Origin: Thunnus maccoyii
Taxonomy: Eukaryota; Chordata; Actinopteri; Scombriformes; Scombridae
Assembly (NCBI RefSeq): GCF_910596095.1
Contig: NC_056539.1
Coordinates: 11,411,501-11,475,500 of the forward strand
DNA length: 64,000 nt
Direction: 5' to 3'
The position numbers were made by a program, and so were the translations under genes. How positions within the stretch are numbered: the first letter of the stretch is position 1; each line of letters opens with the position of its first letter. The notes under the pieces were generated by a model, which was not told the origin of the DNA, did no database searches, and worked only from the letters and a program-made list of their open reading frames with translations. Of the stretch, positions 46,201 through 59,313 are shown piece after piece.

Positions 46201-49200
46201 CTAACACACTGACTCACCCATGGACCCAAATCTTGCCATTTTCCTTCCCTGTGTTTGACACGTGTGGATATGAAACAGGAATGTCAAAAAGAGAATTGGA
46301 ACCTGAATCACTGAAAGAGAAATATGGTGAAGATTCATCAATTTGCTTTGGTTTTGTTTGTTCAGGCAAGGTCACTGAAACGGCATATCTGTGTTTATTC
46401 CAAAACATGTTACTTAATGTTAGCTTTTCGCTCAGACAACCATCTTTGAACCATCTTTTCTCAAACTCTGCATCTCCCCCTTCATGTATGTGTGCAGTGC
46501 AGTGTAGGTCTTGTGGTTGCATGTAGTCTGTGTCTATGTTGAATGTGAGTGTGCATGAACTCTCAACATCAGCAGTGTTTACGGAAGTCACAGCTGATGT
46601 GCAGAGCTTGCGTTCATACACATAAAGCAGTGTGTCAGGGCTGTATTTCACAAATACGTGAGTGTCAGGGAACTCAAGTTCACTTGTTCGAATAACAATA
46701 ACCCCTTTTGATGTTGAAACAAGACAAATACCCAAGAAACACATTACATCTCTTCCCATTAGATTGATTGGACAACAGTTTGACAACAATAATGAATGCT
46801 TAAATTTGCCTGTAACATCATCAGTGCATGATAATGGAAATCTGTATTTTTCCAGAACTGTGTCACCTGACGCCCCTACAGACTTCATGTATCTTCCGCT
46901 CATCTTTGGAGGTGTTAAAAAAGTGTCAGCTCTAATAACAGATTGTGTTGCACCAGAATCAACAAGAAATGTTACATGCTTACCATGTACAAGAAGTGTG
47001 TGTGTCGGCATGCCTGCATAAGCATCAGTTGAGTATTTAGCATATGTGCCTACATGCTGTGTGTTTGCTGTTTCCTGCTTCTTCTCTAACTGAGCTATGG
47101 CATCATCAATCAGTGTGTGCATATGTGTGTGCATGGTGCAATCACCTGTCTGATGTGTAGGTTGTCTCTCATCGTGTGTCAGTGTGGTCAAAGTTAAAGG
47201 TGCTGATTCCTCCCCCTCCTGAGCTGCCGCCCCGAGTCAATCGGCCTTGTGCTTGAAAGTTGGATTTTTCTTTACGCAGTCTTTGGCCTAGTGTCCTCTC
47301 TCACCACAATGAAAACAAGAATCTGGATCAGTTGTGTGTCATCCTCTACAGCCACCTCTAAGTCCGCCTCTGCCACGGCTGTGTCTGCGCCCTCTGGCAT
47401 GTCCTTGGAACATAGTCAATGCAGCAATGTGCAGATCTTTCTCTTTCTTTTCTCCTTTCCTCACTTGGCTTTCTTTGAGGATTTTCTCAGCGTGCACAGC
47501 ATGTGCTTCAATGAGGCTTAATTTGCGTTTAGTCCCAGGTGATGAATATACGTTTCACTATGTAGGAAATATCAGGTTCCAGTCCATTCAGGAAGCTGTT
47601 TCTCAAATGTACTTCCCATGCTGTAATAGCATTATCATTCAGGTCAGCTGTAGGTGTCAGCCCGCTGTGTGTGTTGTGAACTTCTGTCAGACGAGTGAGA
47701 TAGTTGTGAACACTCTCATCATCTTGTTTACATGAGGAGATTTTGCTCATGTCCAATCTCATAGTGAATGCTGCTTTGATGTGCTCACAGAGATCTGTGA
47801 TGTGTACTCTATAGGCTGCGTTGTCATTATGCACCCAGTCGGGGTTAGCCAGTGTCATATCATTCTCTGGATATCCTGCTGAGATCTTTGCCCAATTATT
47901 GCCCATCTTTACCATCAGGAGCCATCTCAGTTCAGAAGTTGTTGGGTGAAACTCTCTGCAAAACAGAATCAGTTCAGCTGCAAATTTCACACCACCTCCA
48001 TTTGATGGTGATGAAAGGTGCACCTTCTACCTCCATCATGGGGAGATTCAGGATCCGGTCCACGTTTCCATCTGTGTCAGGTCTCACTGTAGATGGGGGG
48101 TGATGAATGAAAGCACAGGGACGATGGTTGGATTTTGAGATCTTTTGAATACCAGACCAGACCTGGTATGAGAAGGGGAGGCAGCTTTGTCCTGTTGATT
48201 TGTTGTTGCTGTGGCCTCATCCAAAAGTTGTCGTAAGCCAGATGTATCAGGGTAGATGAGGGGAACATGAGATGGGGGAAGGTTAGAGTTATATGGTGGT
48301 GTAGCTCTTGGCCGTGGATCAGGCGTCTGATGAGCTTGGGCTGCTGGTTCATCTTGTTGTTGTGGCGGGTTGAGGCGTCTCCTGGGCAGCACCCAGTTGA
48401 ATTCAGAATCCTGCATTTTGACACACTGAGACACAGATGAGGTTTTATCTGTCCCTGCCTGTGTTTTCTGTCCCTCTTTTGTGCTTCTTTCATCCATAAA
48501 CTAAAAGCTTTCCAATCTCCTATGAACTTCCTCTTGCCTTTTTATCCTCAGTCTTTTTTTCCTTCTCCTGCAGTCTTTCCTTCAGCTGATTTAGCTGTCT
48601 GATACTGAAACTTCCTGTGCTCAGAAAGCCACATTCAGTAATCCAGATTTTTATTTGTTTCACAGATGAATCACCATAGTTCACTCTCATGTAGTTTATA
48701 TTTGGAGCGGACAGGTTCACATTATCATATTTGTACTTTGTATGATTGTTATTGTTAACGCTACCCATTTTGGCAGATTAAAAGAAAAAAAATGTAGTAA
48801 GAGATTTGAGTTATGTGTTCAACTAATCTCCAAAGTACACCCGTTAAGAATATCAGAAAACTAATCAATGTTAGTATACCCAAAATAATGTGACCAATTT
48901 CAGTATGGTGTCTTATTACTGTCAAATTCTCAATTTTTTTTTTTTCATCAAAACAGGGTTATCAGAACAGAGAAATTATCTACGTTTCCTATGTGCGTTT
49001 TCTGAGTCTTACCTCACACAATATTATAAGTATTACCAAGTAATAATTCTTCCACACACTATTGTGATTACAGTAAACTCTCTTTGAGGTGGACTCGTCA
49101 GTGCACCTCCAGGTTTTCTATTAAACCTTGGTTAAAAAAACTGTTGGGACTCTTTCCTGATCGGTAGATCAAAATCTCTTTCTTATTTCACCATTAATAT

Positions 49201-49418
49201 TTTCAACCTTTTTAGTACCCCTTTTTTTCTCTCTGAGTCAATTTCCAGATTCTCACCAGTTCAGGATCATTGGTTTCAGCGCCTCGGGTTTTAGGCCCTC
49301 CGTCTTACCCGTCCTTGTGGCGAGGTTGAGGCTGAAGATTTGGCTTCAGGATGATCGGCCTCCTTCGACTCCGAGTCCAGACACCCTCAGTCGAGCGATC
49401 CCACTTCTGACACCAGTT

Positions 49419-49782
49419 TGTGGTAGAAATCTGGAAAAAAAAATCTGACAATGACCAAGCTGTCTTTTTGTCTTTTAATGAGAACCTTGCAAGGGATCAG
49501 TGTACAGTCACAGCAAAGTGTAATTGCAGACTGATAATCAAATACAAAGTGTACATACTCTTTATAGACAAGGAGTGTGGGAAACAGTATCAGGATGTGT
49601 GTGGGGTGCAGTGCCGGATGTCATCAAAGCTGTCTCAAAAGGGACTGACAAAAACCAATAATGAGCATACGACCAGATGGTTACATGTTCAAGGTTATAG
49701 GTTAAGGTTAAATGTGAATTTATCCAAAGTGCAAAGTCTGAAATGTGGTGCAGAGGATACAAAGTGTGTTTTTTCCACTACA
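49419..49782 (-). repeat. ERV 5' LTR, unit 2
   Basis: This 364-bp repeat equals 19674-20037, with TG..CA ends in element orientation, and is followed by the 4-bp target duplication CAAG. Confidence 0.83.
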
Positions 49783-51038
49783 CAAGCAAACTGCAATACC
49801 TCAATGGGAATGCTGAAGCCTTGGAATCTCTCAGTAAAGTTCTCAGTCAATTTTGTCATGAAGTCTGTCATGACGGGTGTTATGTGTGCCCCAGGTGCTG
49901 TGCTCATGAATGCACAGAGTTCTGGGAAGTGCAGCACTTTTGTTACCATTAGGTCTGTTGTGAAAATCGTTAGCTTTTTCTTGAAGGCACAAAGCCTCTC
50001 AACCAAATCAGCAATAGATTTTTCCCACTCCTGCACTTCCAAATTCAAAGTATTCAAGTGTCCAAAAATGTCACACAGAAAGTGGAACGAATAAAATTCC
50101 CAATGTTCATAACAGTGTCCATAGTGTTTTTCAGATCACCACGAGCTTTGCACACAGCAAAGACTGATGAATGACACAGTGTAAAAACTGCATATGTGGG
50201 GCTATGGCTGATGGCCTCGCCACCAGCCCTTGCACTCTACCAATCATAGTTGGAGTGCCATCATTAACCAACAGGCAAACTTTTTGTAAATCCAGTTCAC
50301 GCTCATTAAAAAATGAGACAATCTTTTGAAAAATCACCTCACCTGTAGTGTGTCCCTCCAATGGAATAAGTTCCAGAGGTTCTTCCCAAAAGCACGCTCC
50401 GTTGAAAAACCTGACATAGATGCATAGCTGGGCCATGTCGGTACGATCAGTTGATTCGTCGACAGCGATAGACATCACCTCTGCTTTTTGAAGGTTTTCC
50501 AAAAGCTTTCTTGAGACATCCTTTGCAAGTAGTTCCACTCTGCGAAGAATGATGTGTCCGAGAGAGGTACTTTTTTAATGGTTGAAGTGACGCTTTCCTT
50601 AACTATTTCATCAACAACCATTTCATCAATGACAGCAAGCATGCAATCTCTAACGGTTTCCACCTCGGTAAAAGGCCTCTTCTCTCTGGTTAGTGTCCAG
50701 GCTACATGCAGGGATACTATCATGGCTCTCTCTTGTTCCGTGCAAAAGCGACCAAGGGCCACTTGACTCCATTGAAAAGATGCTGGCAGTCCCTGTACTT
50801 TCCTTCTCCGTTCCTCCAAGCCCTCTGCAAAACTGGCAGAAAACGAGCCATGATTTGACTTGTAAAGCCTCTTCACGTTATATTCTTTCATCACAGCAAT
50901 GCATTTGTTTCTCAATAAACACACCGGTTTATTACTTGTTGCAGTTGGCAAAGTGAATAAATACTTCTCAGTCCATTCGCTTTAGAATTGGCAATTTTCA
51001 CAACCAACTTTATGTCTCTCTAGCTTCGACCGGGACAT
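49783..51038 (-). pseudogene. hAT-2 transposase, N-terminal and catalytic part, unit 2
   Basis: It starts at ATG 51038-51036 and keeps AVDESTDRTDMAQL and VNDGTPTMIG. About 235 bp present in unit 1 (roughly 20336-20577, including the WLSKGKFLD block) are missing near 50086. The early stop and the frame change near ELLAKDV are shared with unit 1. Confidence 0.82.
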
Positions 51039-51494
51039 TTTGAAGCTTGCTGTTAGGTAAAGTGAGTTTCTCTGTGGCCCGCCCGGGCCTGCCAGCCCAG
51101 AGCGCAACTTGACCCAGTGAGCAAATGGCAGGTGTGGAGCGGGTGTGATACTTCTTTTTTCCGTTTTATGGCTGTTTTATCATTTTTATGGCAACCAGCG
51201 TTAAGGCGCATTACTGCCACTTACTATGTTGGAGTGTGAACCACAGCTATCTGTCCCCTTAAACAAATACAAAAAAATAAAAATAAATTTTACCATGCTA
51301 GCCTGATTTGCAGGCAGCCTCTTGCAGGCCATAGAAAAATTCGAAAGGGCTGTATCCGGCCCACGGGCCGCTAGTTGAACAGGCCTGCTGTAAAGGGACA
51401 GGGGCATGAAGAAGACGCCAGTGGCTTACTTTCAGGAAAAAGGTCTAACAGTGGTTGGCACAGTAAAAGACTACAGAAATTTTACCTACAAACT

Positions 51495-52336
51495 GCATTT
51501 CCACATAAGGACTACGATGCAACTGACTTGACAAATGACATAATGTTACTCAAGGTAAAACATAAAATATTGCCTTCAAAATTCTTGCAGTTAATGGCAA
51601 AAATTTTATTTTTGTTTATTTTTGGAATTTTATATGTTTGTGATTATTTTCAAATGCTTAATTGAATGCATTTTATACTTTAAAAAAGGAATTAAATAAT
51701 GCATGCCTACTCCTGAACAATAAATAATCAGATAATGTGTTAGTAACAGATAAATGTGAGTATTGGAGAAATCTGAATTGATTTTTACCTTGTTACTTTT
51801 GTTTGTTTCTTTGTTTCTTTGTTTTTATTTCTCCCTGTTCCACAAGATGAGCTCCAAGGCACATTTCAGCAACACTGTGAAACCCATTGGTCTCACAGGT
51901 CAAGGTGACGGCTCTCTGCCAAAATCATGTATAGTCTCCGGCTGGGGCGCAACAAGCAGCAACAAAGGACATATGTCTCATAGACTCATGGAAGCCAATG
52001 TAACACTAAGTGATGAAGAGCAGTGTGTTATCGAAAACTCATACTGCTCTCAGGGAGACCGGGTGTGGTACGTACATTTATAACATGACATGGACAAACA
52101 AACGTTGGTCAACAATGATACTTAATTCACTGGTGTTGAGGAATCACTTCCTCCTGTATATGTACTTCCAGGGAGACGCTGATGGTCCACTGTTCTATGA
52201 AGATGGAAAGGCATACGGGGTATTGTCCTACACCTCCAGTCCACATGGAGGTGGCCCAAAAATGTACAATTATGCCAAGATTCCTGACTATAGATACTGG
52301 ATCGATTCATTCATGAAATATAATGGAAAGCTCTAA
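51495..52336 (+). pseudogene. Granzyme-like protease pseudogene B2
   Basis: Pieces are exon 3 end 51495-51554, exon 4 51847-52067 and exon 5 52172-52336. It shares with B1 the loss of exons 1-2, the 7-base loss in exon 4, Ala for the catalytic Ser, and Tyr for the disulfide Cys. On top of these, GDAGGP has become GDADGP and PLVY has become PLFY, so the oxyanion region is hit as well. The C-terminal codons ([13 protein letters not shown]) and splice sites remain. Confidence 0.85.
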
Positions 52337-53821
52337 TACGTGTTACATTCAATTGACCAAATCCAATTTGAATTTACGGTAGACTACTTCATTTAAATTG
52401 TATAACACTGGAGAATTTCAAAATTGATAATTAAGTTGCTGTTATCATTTGCTCCATAGCAATGACACTGCTAAATATGCTTTGCACAGATTTAAAAATT
52501 CAAAATATACTTTACTTCAATGTTTCTAAATCATATCAATGAAATTTTCTTTAGGCAAGTTGAATCAAAAAATTGTAAGAAGATAAATATGATTTGGTCA
52601 GTTTATGTGACATGTTTTGGCTTTTGCAAAAATGTTTTGTCAATAAAATGTAGGATATTCCAGGCAAATTCCAGGTATTGCTACAGTTAAAACCAGACAT
52701 TTAAGTGTTGACTCAATGCTGTTTTAGAGACGTCATATCTATTGATATTTAAACATAGTATGTCCTGTCTCTTAAATACAATGTTGCATGTAAGAAATAC
52801 ATTAATGCTCTGATCATCTTCTTTTAGACTAGATTAAATGAGAACAGAATCATTTTAGTTTGTTTTCTACCAAATAAACTTTTGCTCTCTCTGCATGTTC
52901 TCTCAGAATCTCTGTATGCTTTGCTTTTTGAGCATGAATTAAATTAACAAAAAAGACAACACTGCCTCCTTGTGAACAAAGTGTATTTTTGAAGTCTGAG
53001 CTGACACTCTTCTTATCATGAAGTTTGAACCCAATCAAGTCTCTGCCTGTTCTTGAAAAGACCCTCTAATTGCATTTTTAACAGTACCTGATGATGATGA
53101 TTTTGAGACTGGTTCAGCATTAAATAAGGCCACTTTGCTTTATTATTCCTCCAAATGTAGACATTTTTAATTAATTGTGTACAACTAGGCAGCTCACTTA
53201 TGTCAAATATCATTGGATATCCTTACAGCTCACCAAACTATCACATCTGGGGAAATTTCAAAGTTGTAGCTTATGGAGGGACAGGAGTGATGCTGAAATG
53301 CAACTGCAATGTCTTTTGTGAGCTGTTTAACTTTGTCATTCATTTTCTATTTACAGATAAAAAGTCAGAGTGAATGGTTTCTTTAAATGGACATGTTTCA
53401 TTGAATAAAAAAGCTGGAGTCGCACTGATGTGGCTCAACACAACTCTTTCACTTGATCAATGCATTCTGAGAAGCCATCTTCAATAGCCTCGTTCCGAAA
53501 CACTGTCATCCGACTGTATTGCTATGGTGCTCAAGAATGTAAATTTTTATAGGCTATTTACTAACAATGACTATTTTCTCTATCATTTAACAAATGGTCA
53601 CTGATTTCTCATCAGAAGGTGGCAGTAGACTGTGCACCTGTGTTATATTCCAGATTGGCTGAAGTTGCCTCCTCATTGCTGTTAACTTTCTCCACTTGAA
53701 GTTTAGCTCTTTTTCTCCTAGTTGGGCCTTTGCAGAGTTTTAATGTAAAGGTTTTTTTACTCTCAGAACAGACCCACAGTCCACGTTTGGATAGCAAACC
53801 ATCAAATAGGAACCACTGCTC
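52337..53821. other. 3' flank of B2 with the empty LINE site
   Basis: Non-coding. It is equivalent to 22824-23941 plus 26918-27284. Around 53449-53456 the sequence CACTTGATCAATGC is uninterrupted where unit 1 has the L2 insertion. An 89-codon open - strand frame at 53612-53881 corresponds to that at 27075-27344 and is not recognised. Confidence 0.55.
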
Positions 53822-53908
53822 GATACCCAAAAATCCACTATTAAGCCAAGATTCCTGAGCACAGACGCTGGATCGATTCAATCATTAGCAATCAAGGAAA
53901 GTGTATAA
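53822..53908 (+). pseudogene. Relic C2 of protease exon 5
   Basis: It is the duplicate of relic C1. The landmarks CCCAAAAAT, GCCAAGATTCCTGA and CTGGATCGATTCA are all present, followed by a terminal TAA. Confidence 0.68.
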
Positions 53909-56838
53909 AAGTAATTTGTTGGAGACAGTGTTGTTAATGCAGTTAAATGACTAAGCCACAGCATTTTAATTTAAATGTGTTTATTTCAGTTTCTTTGCAT
54001 AACATTGGAGAACTTGAAAACTGATTATTGAGATGCAAATATCATGACTAATTCCATAAAGCAAAATTTGGACTTTTGACTTACCTTATATATTTTATTG
54101 ACATACTTCATTTTGGTGCTTCCAAATGATATCAATTGCTCAATTGAAATGCATATTTGGCAGAAAAGACTAAAAGTATATGAATGTGATTTGGGTAATT
54201 TAAGAGAGTGACATGTTTTGGCTTTTTATGATCCATCTGTTTACCTGTTATTCGAATTACAATTAAATGTCATTTTATAACTGCTCAAACTATATCTTCA
54301 GGGAAAATTTCAAAGTTGTCCTTAAGGAGGAACAGGAGTGATGCTGAAATGTCTTGTGATAGTTTACATTAATTTTATGTACATCCATGAGGTATGTGAA
54401 CAAAAATGGGTATGGACATTAATAAGGCATTTCATTTAAAACATGCACGTTAAGCATGCTTAAAGTTATAGTACATGACATTCAGCCACTAGATGTCCCA
54501 CTATAGCACCAACATCTCAGACCAAAACAAACGTGTTTCATTTACTCAATAAAGTTGGAAAAAAAAAAGAAAGCCGAAACTCAGATCAAATTGTCAAACT
54601 AGGCAGCGCTGATCAAATATGGATCAAAACCTTATGACTGCATTGCCTATTTCTCGCCTCAAATGTTTTCAGAAACATATTTTAGTGTACTGTTTAGCTG
54701 TAATTTGAGAAAGTTTGTGACACGGCCGCCTTCTTGGAAATGGACGTGCAGGACACGAAGGGACTCAAATGCACTAACATGCAAATGCGGCCAGTGTGGC
54801 CACCAAGAACAGATGCTCGGATAACAACACACACAGAAGGAGTGTGACTTCAGTCACTGCTCAGGTTGCATTACTCGGCTACATCCTTACATAGCACATA
54901 GTTGTTTGCTGACATCCAGTGAGGCTCAATGTCATTTATTGCACCTTTAAATAATACAAATTAAATATGACTCTATATACAGTAAGAGGAATAAATTAGT
55001 TTTTACTGTCAGAGTTCTTGTGCTGAGGACATTTTAAGAACAGAATGTGTCTGCTTTTGGCCATTAGTGACATTAGTCGTCTGTGCCAATGTTATGTTAA
55101 AAAATTGACAAGTTTATTAAAGAAAACAGGACTTTTCTATGTCTGATGTCTTTTCACTTTGCAAGTGCCTCAACATGTAGTTCTTCTATCAGATGCTGGC
55201 TTTACAGCTTTAATACACTGCTTTCATGTGGTTTCTCAACTACGTGCTTGATTTTGATGCTGGTGCAGCGACAAGCGGAATGATATTTTGTTATTTTCCA
55301 AACACTGAAGTTTGCTTGGTCTGTTTGTGTGGTATCAGGGGCAGGATGCATGACACACTGGTGATGTTCATTTAAATGAGACAATACAATGCAAGTTGTG
55401 GGTATTATGGTGGATATTGGGTCTTTGACACTTAAAATATACACAATATCACTTCAGTGGCATCTTACTTGAGGCAAATGCGCAGCAATAATGGAATTAT
55501 AATTAACATGTTAATAAACAATTTGAATTAGCTTACCATTCAGTAGATGTGATTCAGCATCAAAAAATAATGTTTAATGTGGTTAAATCAGTCTGCATTG
55601 ATCTATAAATTAATATGAGTGATTCTTACAATATTGGTTGTCCAGAGCTGCATAATAACTTTCTGTATGAAAAGCATCTCTTTCAGTTCATTAAATCCCT
55701 GCAGCCATCTGAAAGCAGCAGGACAGCTACTGTTTCCAAATGTCACTTTGGAGAACACTGGAGCTCCACACTAAGTCAAACAAAAATTAAATTTGTCTAA
55801 TACAGCAGACATATCTACTCTTTAAATAACCTGTCCTGTGTTCTCCTTTGAGAGAAAAATCCAAAGTCAAAAGGGAGAAATGTAGATTCTAAAGTCTTTG
55901 ATTTCATGATGGCATCTCCTAGATTTACTTTAATTCCATGAAACTCGGTTTTGCTATAGCTAGACTCCTTATTTCAAAGCAGGAAATCAAATCTTGCATA
56001 AACCTTTTGTCTTCTATCTATTCATACATTTCACTCCAAATATAATAAGGTCAGGTGCTACATATCTTGGAATAACCTGCATATTGCCCAAGGAATCCTC
56101 CATGTCTTACTGACTTTCCTGAGTGTGAGTGAGGAACATTAGGGTTACAGTGGAACACTTCGTGCAGTGCTGAATGTCTTTCCTGTCTCAGCACTGGAAG
56201 GCCGAGGGTCCAGTGATTGTCCAATTAAGTACTTCCATTAGAAACTCAAAAGGAATGGTATCTAGTGATTCTAGACACAGTATATATATCACTGAATGTT
56301 CTTAATAAGTTCTTAATGATGACAGATAATCAAGGTACCATATTCTGCTGTCACACAACTAGGGCAGAGGAAGTGGTTTATGATATAAATCTATACTTCT
56401 TGTAAGTTTCAACACTAACCATGTCAGCACATTTCAAACAGATATGAAAAAGACACAGAGTAAACTGGAATCAGATACTGCTTCCAAAAATAATTATTTT
56501 ATTTTCAATTACTTAAAGCGAGGGAGACTTTTATCAAGAACTCACTCTACATGTCTGTCAGGTGGACTCTATTGTGCAGTTCTATCCATTCCATATTCAC
56601 TCCTATTTTAACTTTTGCCACTTAATTTTCTGTTGTGTTCACTTCATACTGCTCTAGTTCTTTTTGGTGCATTGTAAGGTGTCCTTGGGTGTTCGGTGGG
56701 GTGCGACAGCAAATAAAATGAATTATTGTTATTAGTATTATTAAATAGTACAAAAAATGGAAGGCTTCAGGCTTATGCAGTGCAAAGAAAGGGGATGCAT
56801 TAAAGAATTATGATAAAAAAAAAAGCTTAATCAAAATG
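53909..56838. other. Gene-free stretch, unit 2
   Basis: No gene is seen. It matches 27372-30016 but has three extra segments, about 54519-54596, 54677-54835 and 55065-55365, and lacks about 240 bp near 55999. The extra segments include a GC-richer piece near 54719-54800 and may be transposon pieces that unit 1 has lost. Confidence 0.5.
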
Positions 56839-57037
56839 CAAGGCAAGGCAGGTTTATTTATATAGCACATTTCAGCAACAAGGAAATTCAAGGTGCTTTA
56901 CATAAAATATTTAAAGCATCAAGATAAAGTGCAAAAGAAACAACATAAAAGGACATTTAAATACAAACAGAAAGAGTCATTAAAGAGCTAAGAGAACAGA
57001 AAATAAAAACAAGCTAAAATAGAACACTGTGGGGCTG
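56839..57037. repeat. LINE/SINE 3'-end fragment, unit 2
   Basis: It is equivalent to 30017-30215, with the same GGTTTATTTATATAGCACAT core. Confidence 0.63.
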
Positions 57038-57743
57038 TGCTGGACCCTCAGGATATTAGTCACAAAATATGTATGCAAATCAAATGAATAGCCTACACTG
57101 TCACTACACACTATCCAGTTGACTGTTTGCCCTCCTTAACAGTGTAACTAGGCATGGCATGCCTGTCAAGCTTTAGATCTCTCCACATACAGAGATATGC
57201 ATGGGCCTATATTAAGATCAATATCTAAAGAGTTTGGGGAGTGGTGTCTTTTCTATCACCTTTCAAAAACAAAAACACAAGACCAAAAATATAAGGAATA
57301 GATTAAACTGTGTTTATATGTAACATACACTGCAAATGTTACTATGCCCATTTATGTAAATAGCTTACTACCCACATTAGTAACCCGTATTAATTCAAAA
57401 GGGACATGTCATTAGCTAAGTATATTAATATGTGGTGTTACATACCCATTCAAGGCAATAAATAATCACTGGGAACCAAGATGCTACAATGTCTGAGAGT
57501 AAGAGTTTAGAGTAACAATAGCGGTTCTGTCGTGCTCTTTGTTTGATTTGGGTAAGTCTATACCATGGATGTATTATAAGAACAGAACTGAGGGGTGTAC
57601 TATGAAGTAAGTTTGACATAGCCATGCTTTCTTTGCGTTAGCTGGCTCAACAAAACCTAAAACCCCACTCAGCAATAATGGGTATTGCGTGTCCCCATAA
57701 AAGAGGGCGTTTGGCACATCATTTGAATCTTCTTCTGCAGAAA

Positions 57744-59209
57744 ATGGACTGATCGCGTGCTGCCTACTTCAATCAAGAGGAACAGGTTGTTAGAATGGAT
57801 AGCTATGAAGAATATAAAAATATTATTATGGCAAAAAGCAATACTGTTGCTGCAAATAAGGCAAGAGAGGAATTCTGGCAGAAAATTGTGTAAATTTGAA
57901 AGTTAATATATTTATTTTACTACCCAATGCACTCTCAATGCCTCCCGTTTATTTCTATCGTGAAAACTGTAGAGCTCTTAAACTTTAAACTTGATACAGA
58001 ATATTTAAACGTTATACTCAAGAACTGCATTTAGGTCTGACACTGTCCCATAATGAAGGATAAGTGAAAATAACTTTACTCTTTGGCCAAATCAAAGTGA
58101 AATGAATTTTATTGATTGAATATTATCTATGATAAATACCAATAGACTAATCAATTCTCTATTCCATTAGCTGCGGTACCAGCAGTGTAAAACAGACTTG
58201 GCAGCAAATCAGGACAAAGTATAAAAACATAACCCAAAGTGTAGCTGTTGTGCTTTCATCATTTTTTAGTATATGGATGATATGGTGTGTAAAGTGTTAA
58301 TATTATCTGAAGCAAACAGGAAAAAAATGACAGGAGGAAGATTGGAGAGGGGGCATCTCCACCAGACTACACAATTTCAGAGGAGCTGACCCTTTCTAAC
58401 AATCAAGGTCGGCCAGTAATGGAGGGGGGAGTCCAGTCTGATCCTGGGGCTGGCAGCTCCCAGCAACAATTGCATGTTCAGGGTATGTATACATGGCTTG
58501 GTGGTAAAGTACTGAATACATATTTGTAGTGGCCATCAAGTCTGAAAAGTCTTTATCTAATTTACAGCACACACCCTTGTTGACCCCCACACAGAGTTAA
58601 CCGTCAAAGCAAGTTGTCATGTGTTTTTATCAATGTCTGCCGATGTGCTGAATCCACTTAATGCAGTTCTCTTAAATCATTCTTTAGGTTGAGATCAATG
58701 ATGAGGAGACACTGTCTGTGTTCTCAGGGATGGCTTTAGGGGTAAATTTATTTTTATCATGTGGACCCAATTACAACTAATGTATCGATGAAAGGCTTGT
58801 GGTAGTCTGCACATAGGCTTAACTGCCTCATATGCAACACTCCAACACTTCTCTAAGTGACTTCAACAATGCAAATGGTAAGGGTTTTACATTTTGTAGT
58901 AGTCTTATGTCCATCTTATAAAGTGAGCTTTGCGCCATGCTAAATGAATCATGAACACAGTACAACATCAACATGACTAAAAAAGTCTATCCCAGTCATC
59001 TCTGTTGCTTGATGAACGCCTCAGTGTCCTATCAACTAAAACTATTTTTACAGGTTGACGCAGGCAATGTGAAGTCCCTCTATAAACGGAACCTGGAGCT
59101 GGACATTAAAAAAGAGTTGGAGATTAAAAAGCTCAAACTAGAAATTGAGCAACTGGAGTATGAGAAGGCGGTATTGCAGTGGATGGTACTTGAAAATGTT
59201 TTTGGTTAA
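57744..59209 (+). pseudogene. Harbinger Myb/SANT-like DNA-binding protein (NAIF1-like), five exons
   Basis: Exon 1 (57744 to about 57888) reads M-D-stop, then SRAAYFNQEEQVV, MDSYEEYKNIIMAKSN and REEFWQKIV. Exon 2 (about 58171-58241) reads WQQIRTKYKNITQS. Exon 3 (about 58310-58482) includes PPDYTISEELTLSNNQGRPV, MEGG and SSQQQLHVQ, with donor GTATGT. Exon 4 (58688-58877) opens VEINDEETLSVFSGMA. Exon 5 (59054-59209) is the Lys/Glu-rich coiled coil ending in TAA. Order and content match the DNA-binding partner protein of Harbinger transposons. It has an early stop and other breaks, so it is a relic, but it is the fullest version in the window. Confidence 0.78.
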
Positions 59210-59313
59210 GCATGATTGACATTGTATGCTTTGACTTTTTTCTCTTTTCCCAGCGAAGGCAGACATTATTAAGAAATAGGGAAACACATCCTGTGATTGG
59301 TTTATTTATTTAT

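Larger units (their letters stand above)
43031..49782 (-). mobile_element. Endogenous retrovirus fossil, class I (gamma/epsilon-like), unit 2 copy
   Basis: This is the duplicate of the element at 13204-20037, at the same point in hAT-2 with the same 4-bp target duplication (CGAG 43027-43030, CAAG 49783-49786). Parts in order on the - strand are 5' LTR (49419-49782), tRNA-Leu-type primer site (49399-49415), gag starting near 48770, protease near 46.9-47.0 kb, reverse transcriptase near 45.2-45.8 kb, integrase near 43.7-44.9 kb, env start near 43.2-43.6 kb and a short 3' LTR (43031-43221). It is broken, with roughly ten breaks. Most are shared with the unit 1 copy, so the decay largely precedes the unit duplication. 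Confidence 0.9.
41857..51387 (-). mobile_element. hAT-2 DNA transposon, unit 2 copy, carrying an ERV
   Basis: The left end CAGGGCTTTTCAACTT and the inverted right end CAGGCCTGTTCAACTA pair as imperfect terminal repeats. Target duplications are CTATAAAG (41849-41856) and CTGTAAAG (51388-51395). The left end is closer to the expected palindrome than in unit 1. The ERV occupies 43031-49782. Confidence 0.9.
31593..58760. repeat. Large tandem duplication, unit 2 (approximate limits)
   Basis: The second unit has the same order and orientation as unit 1. The offset is about 29.75 kb at gene A and 27.17 kb at the next Harbinger exon. Most of the difference is the LINE missing from this unit (2976 bp), with smaller indels on both sides. 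Confidence 0.8.

Noticed and set aside
55202-55444. An 80-codon - strand frame in a segment unique to unit 2.
   Set aside because: It has no domain that I can name. It may be part of an old transposon and is absent from unit 1.
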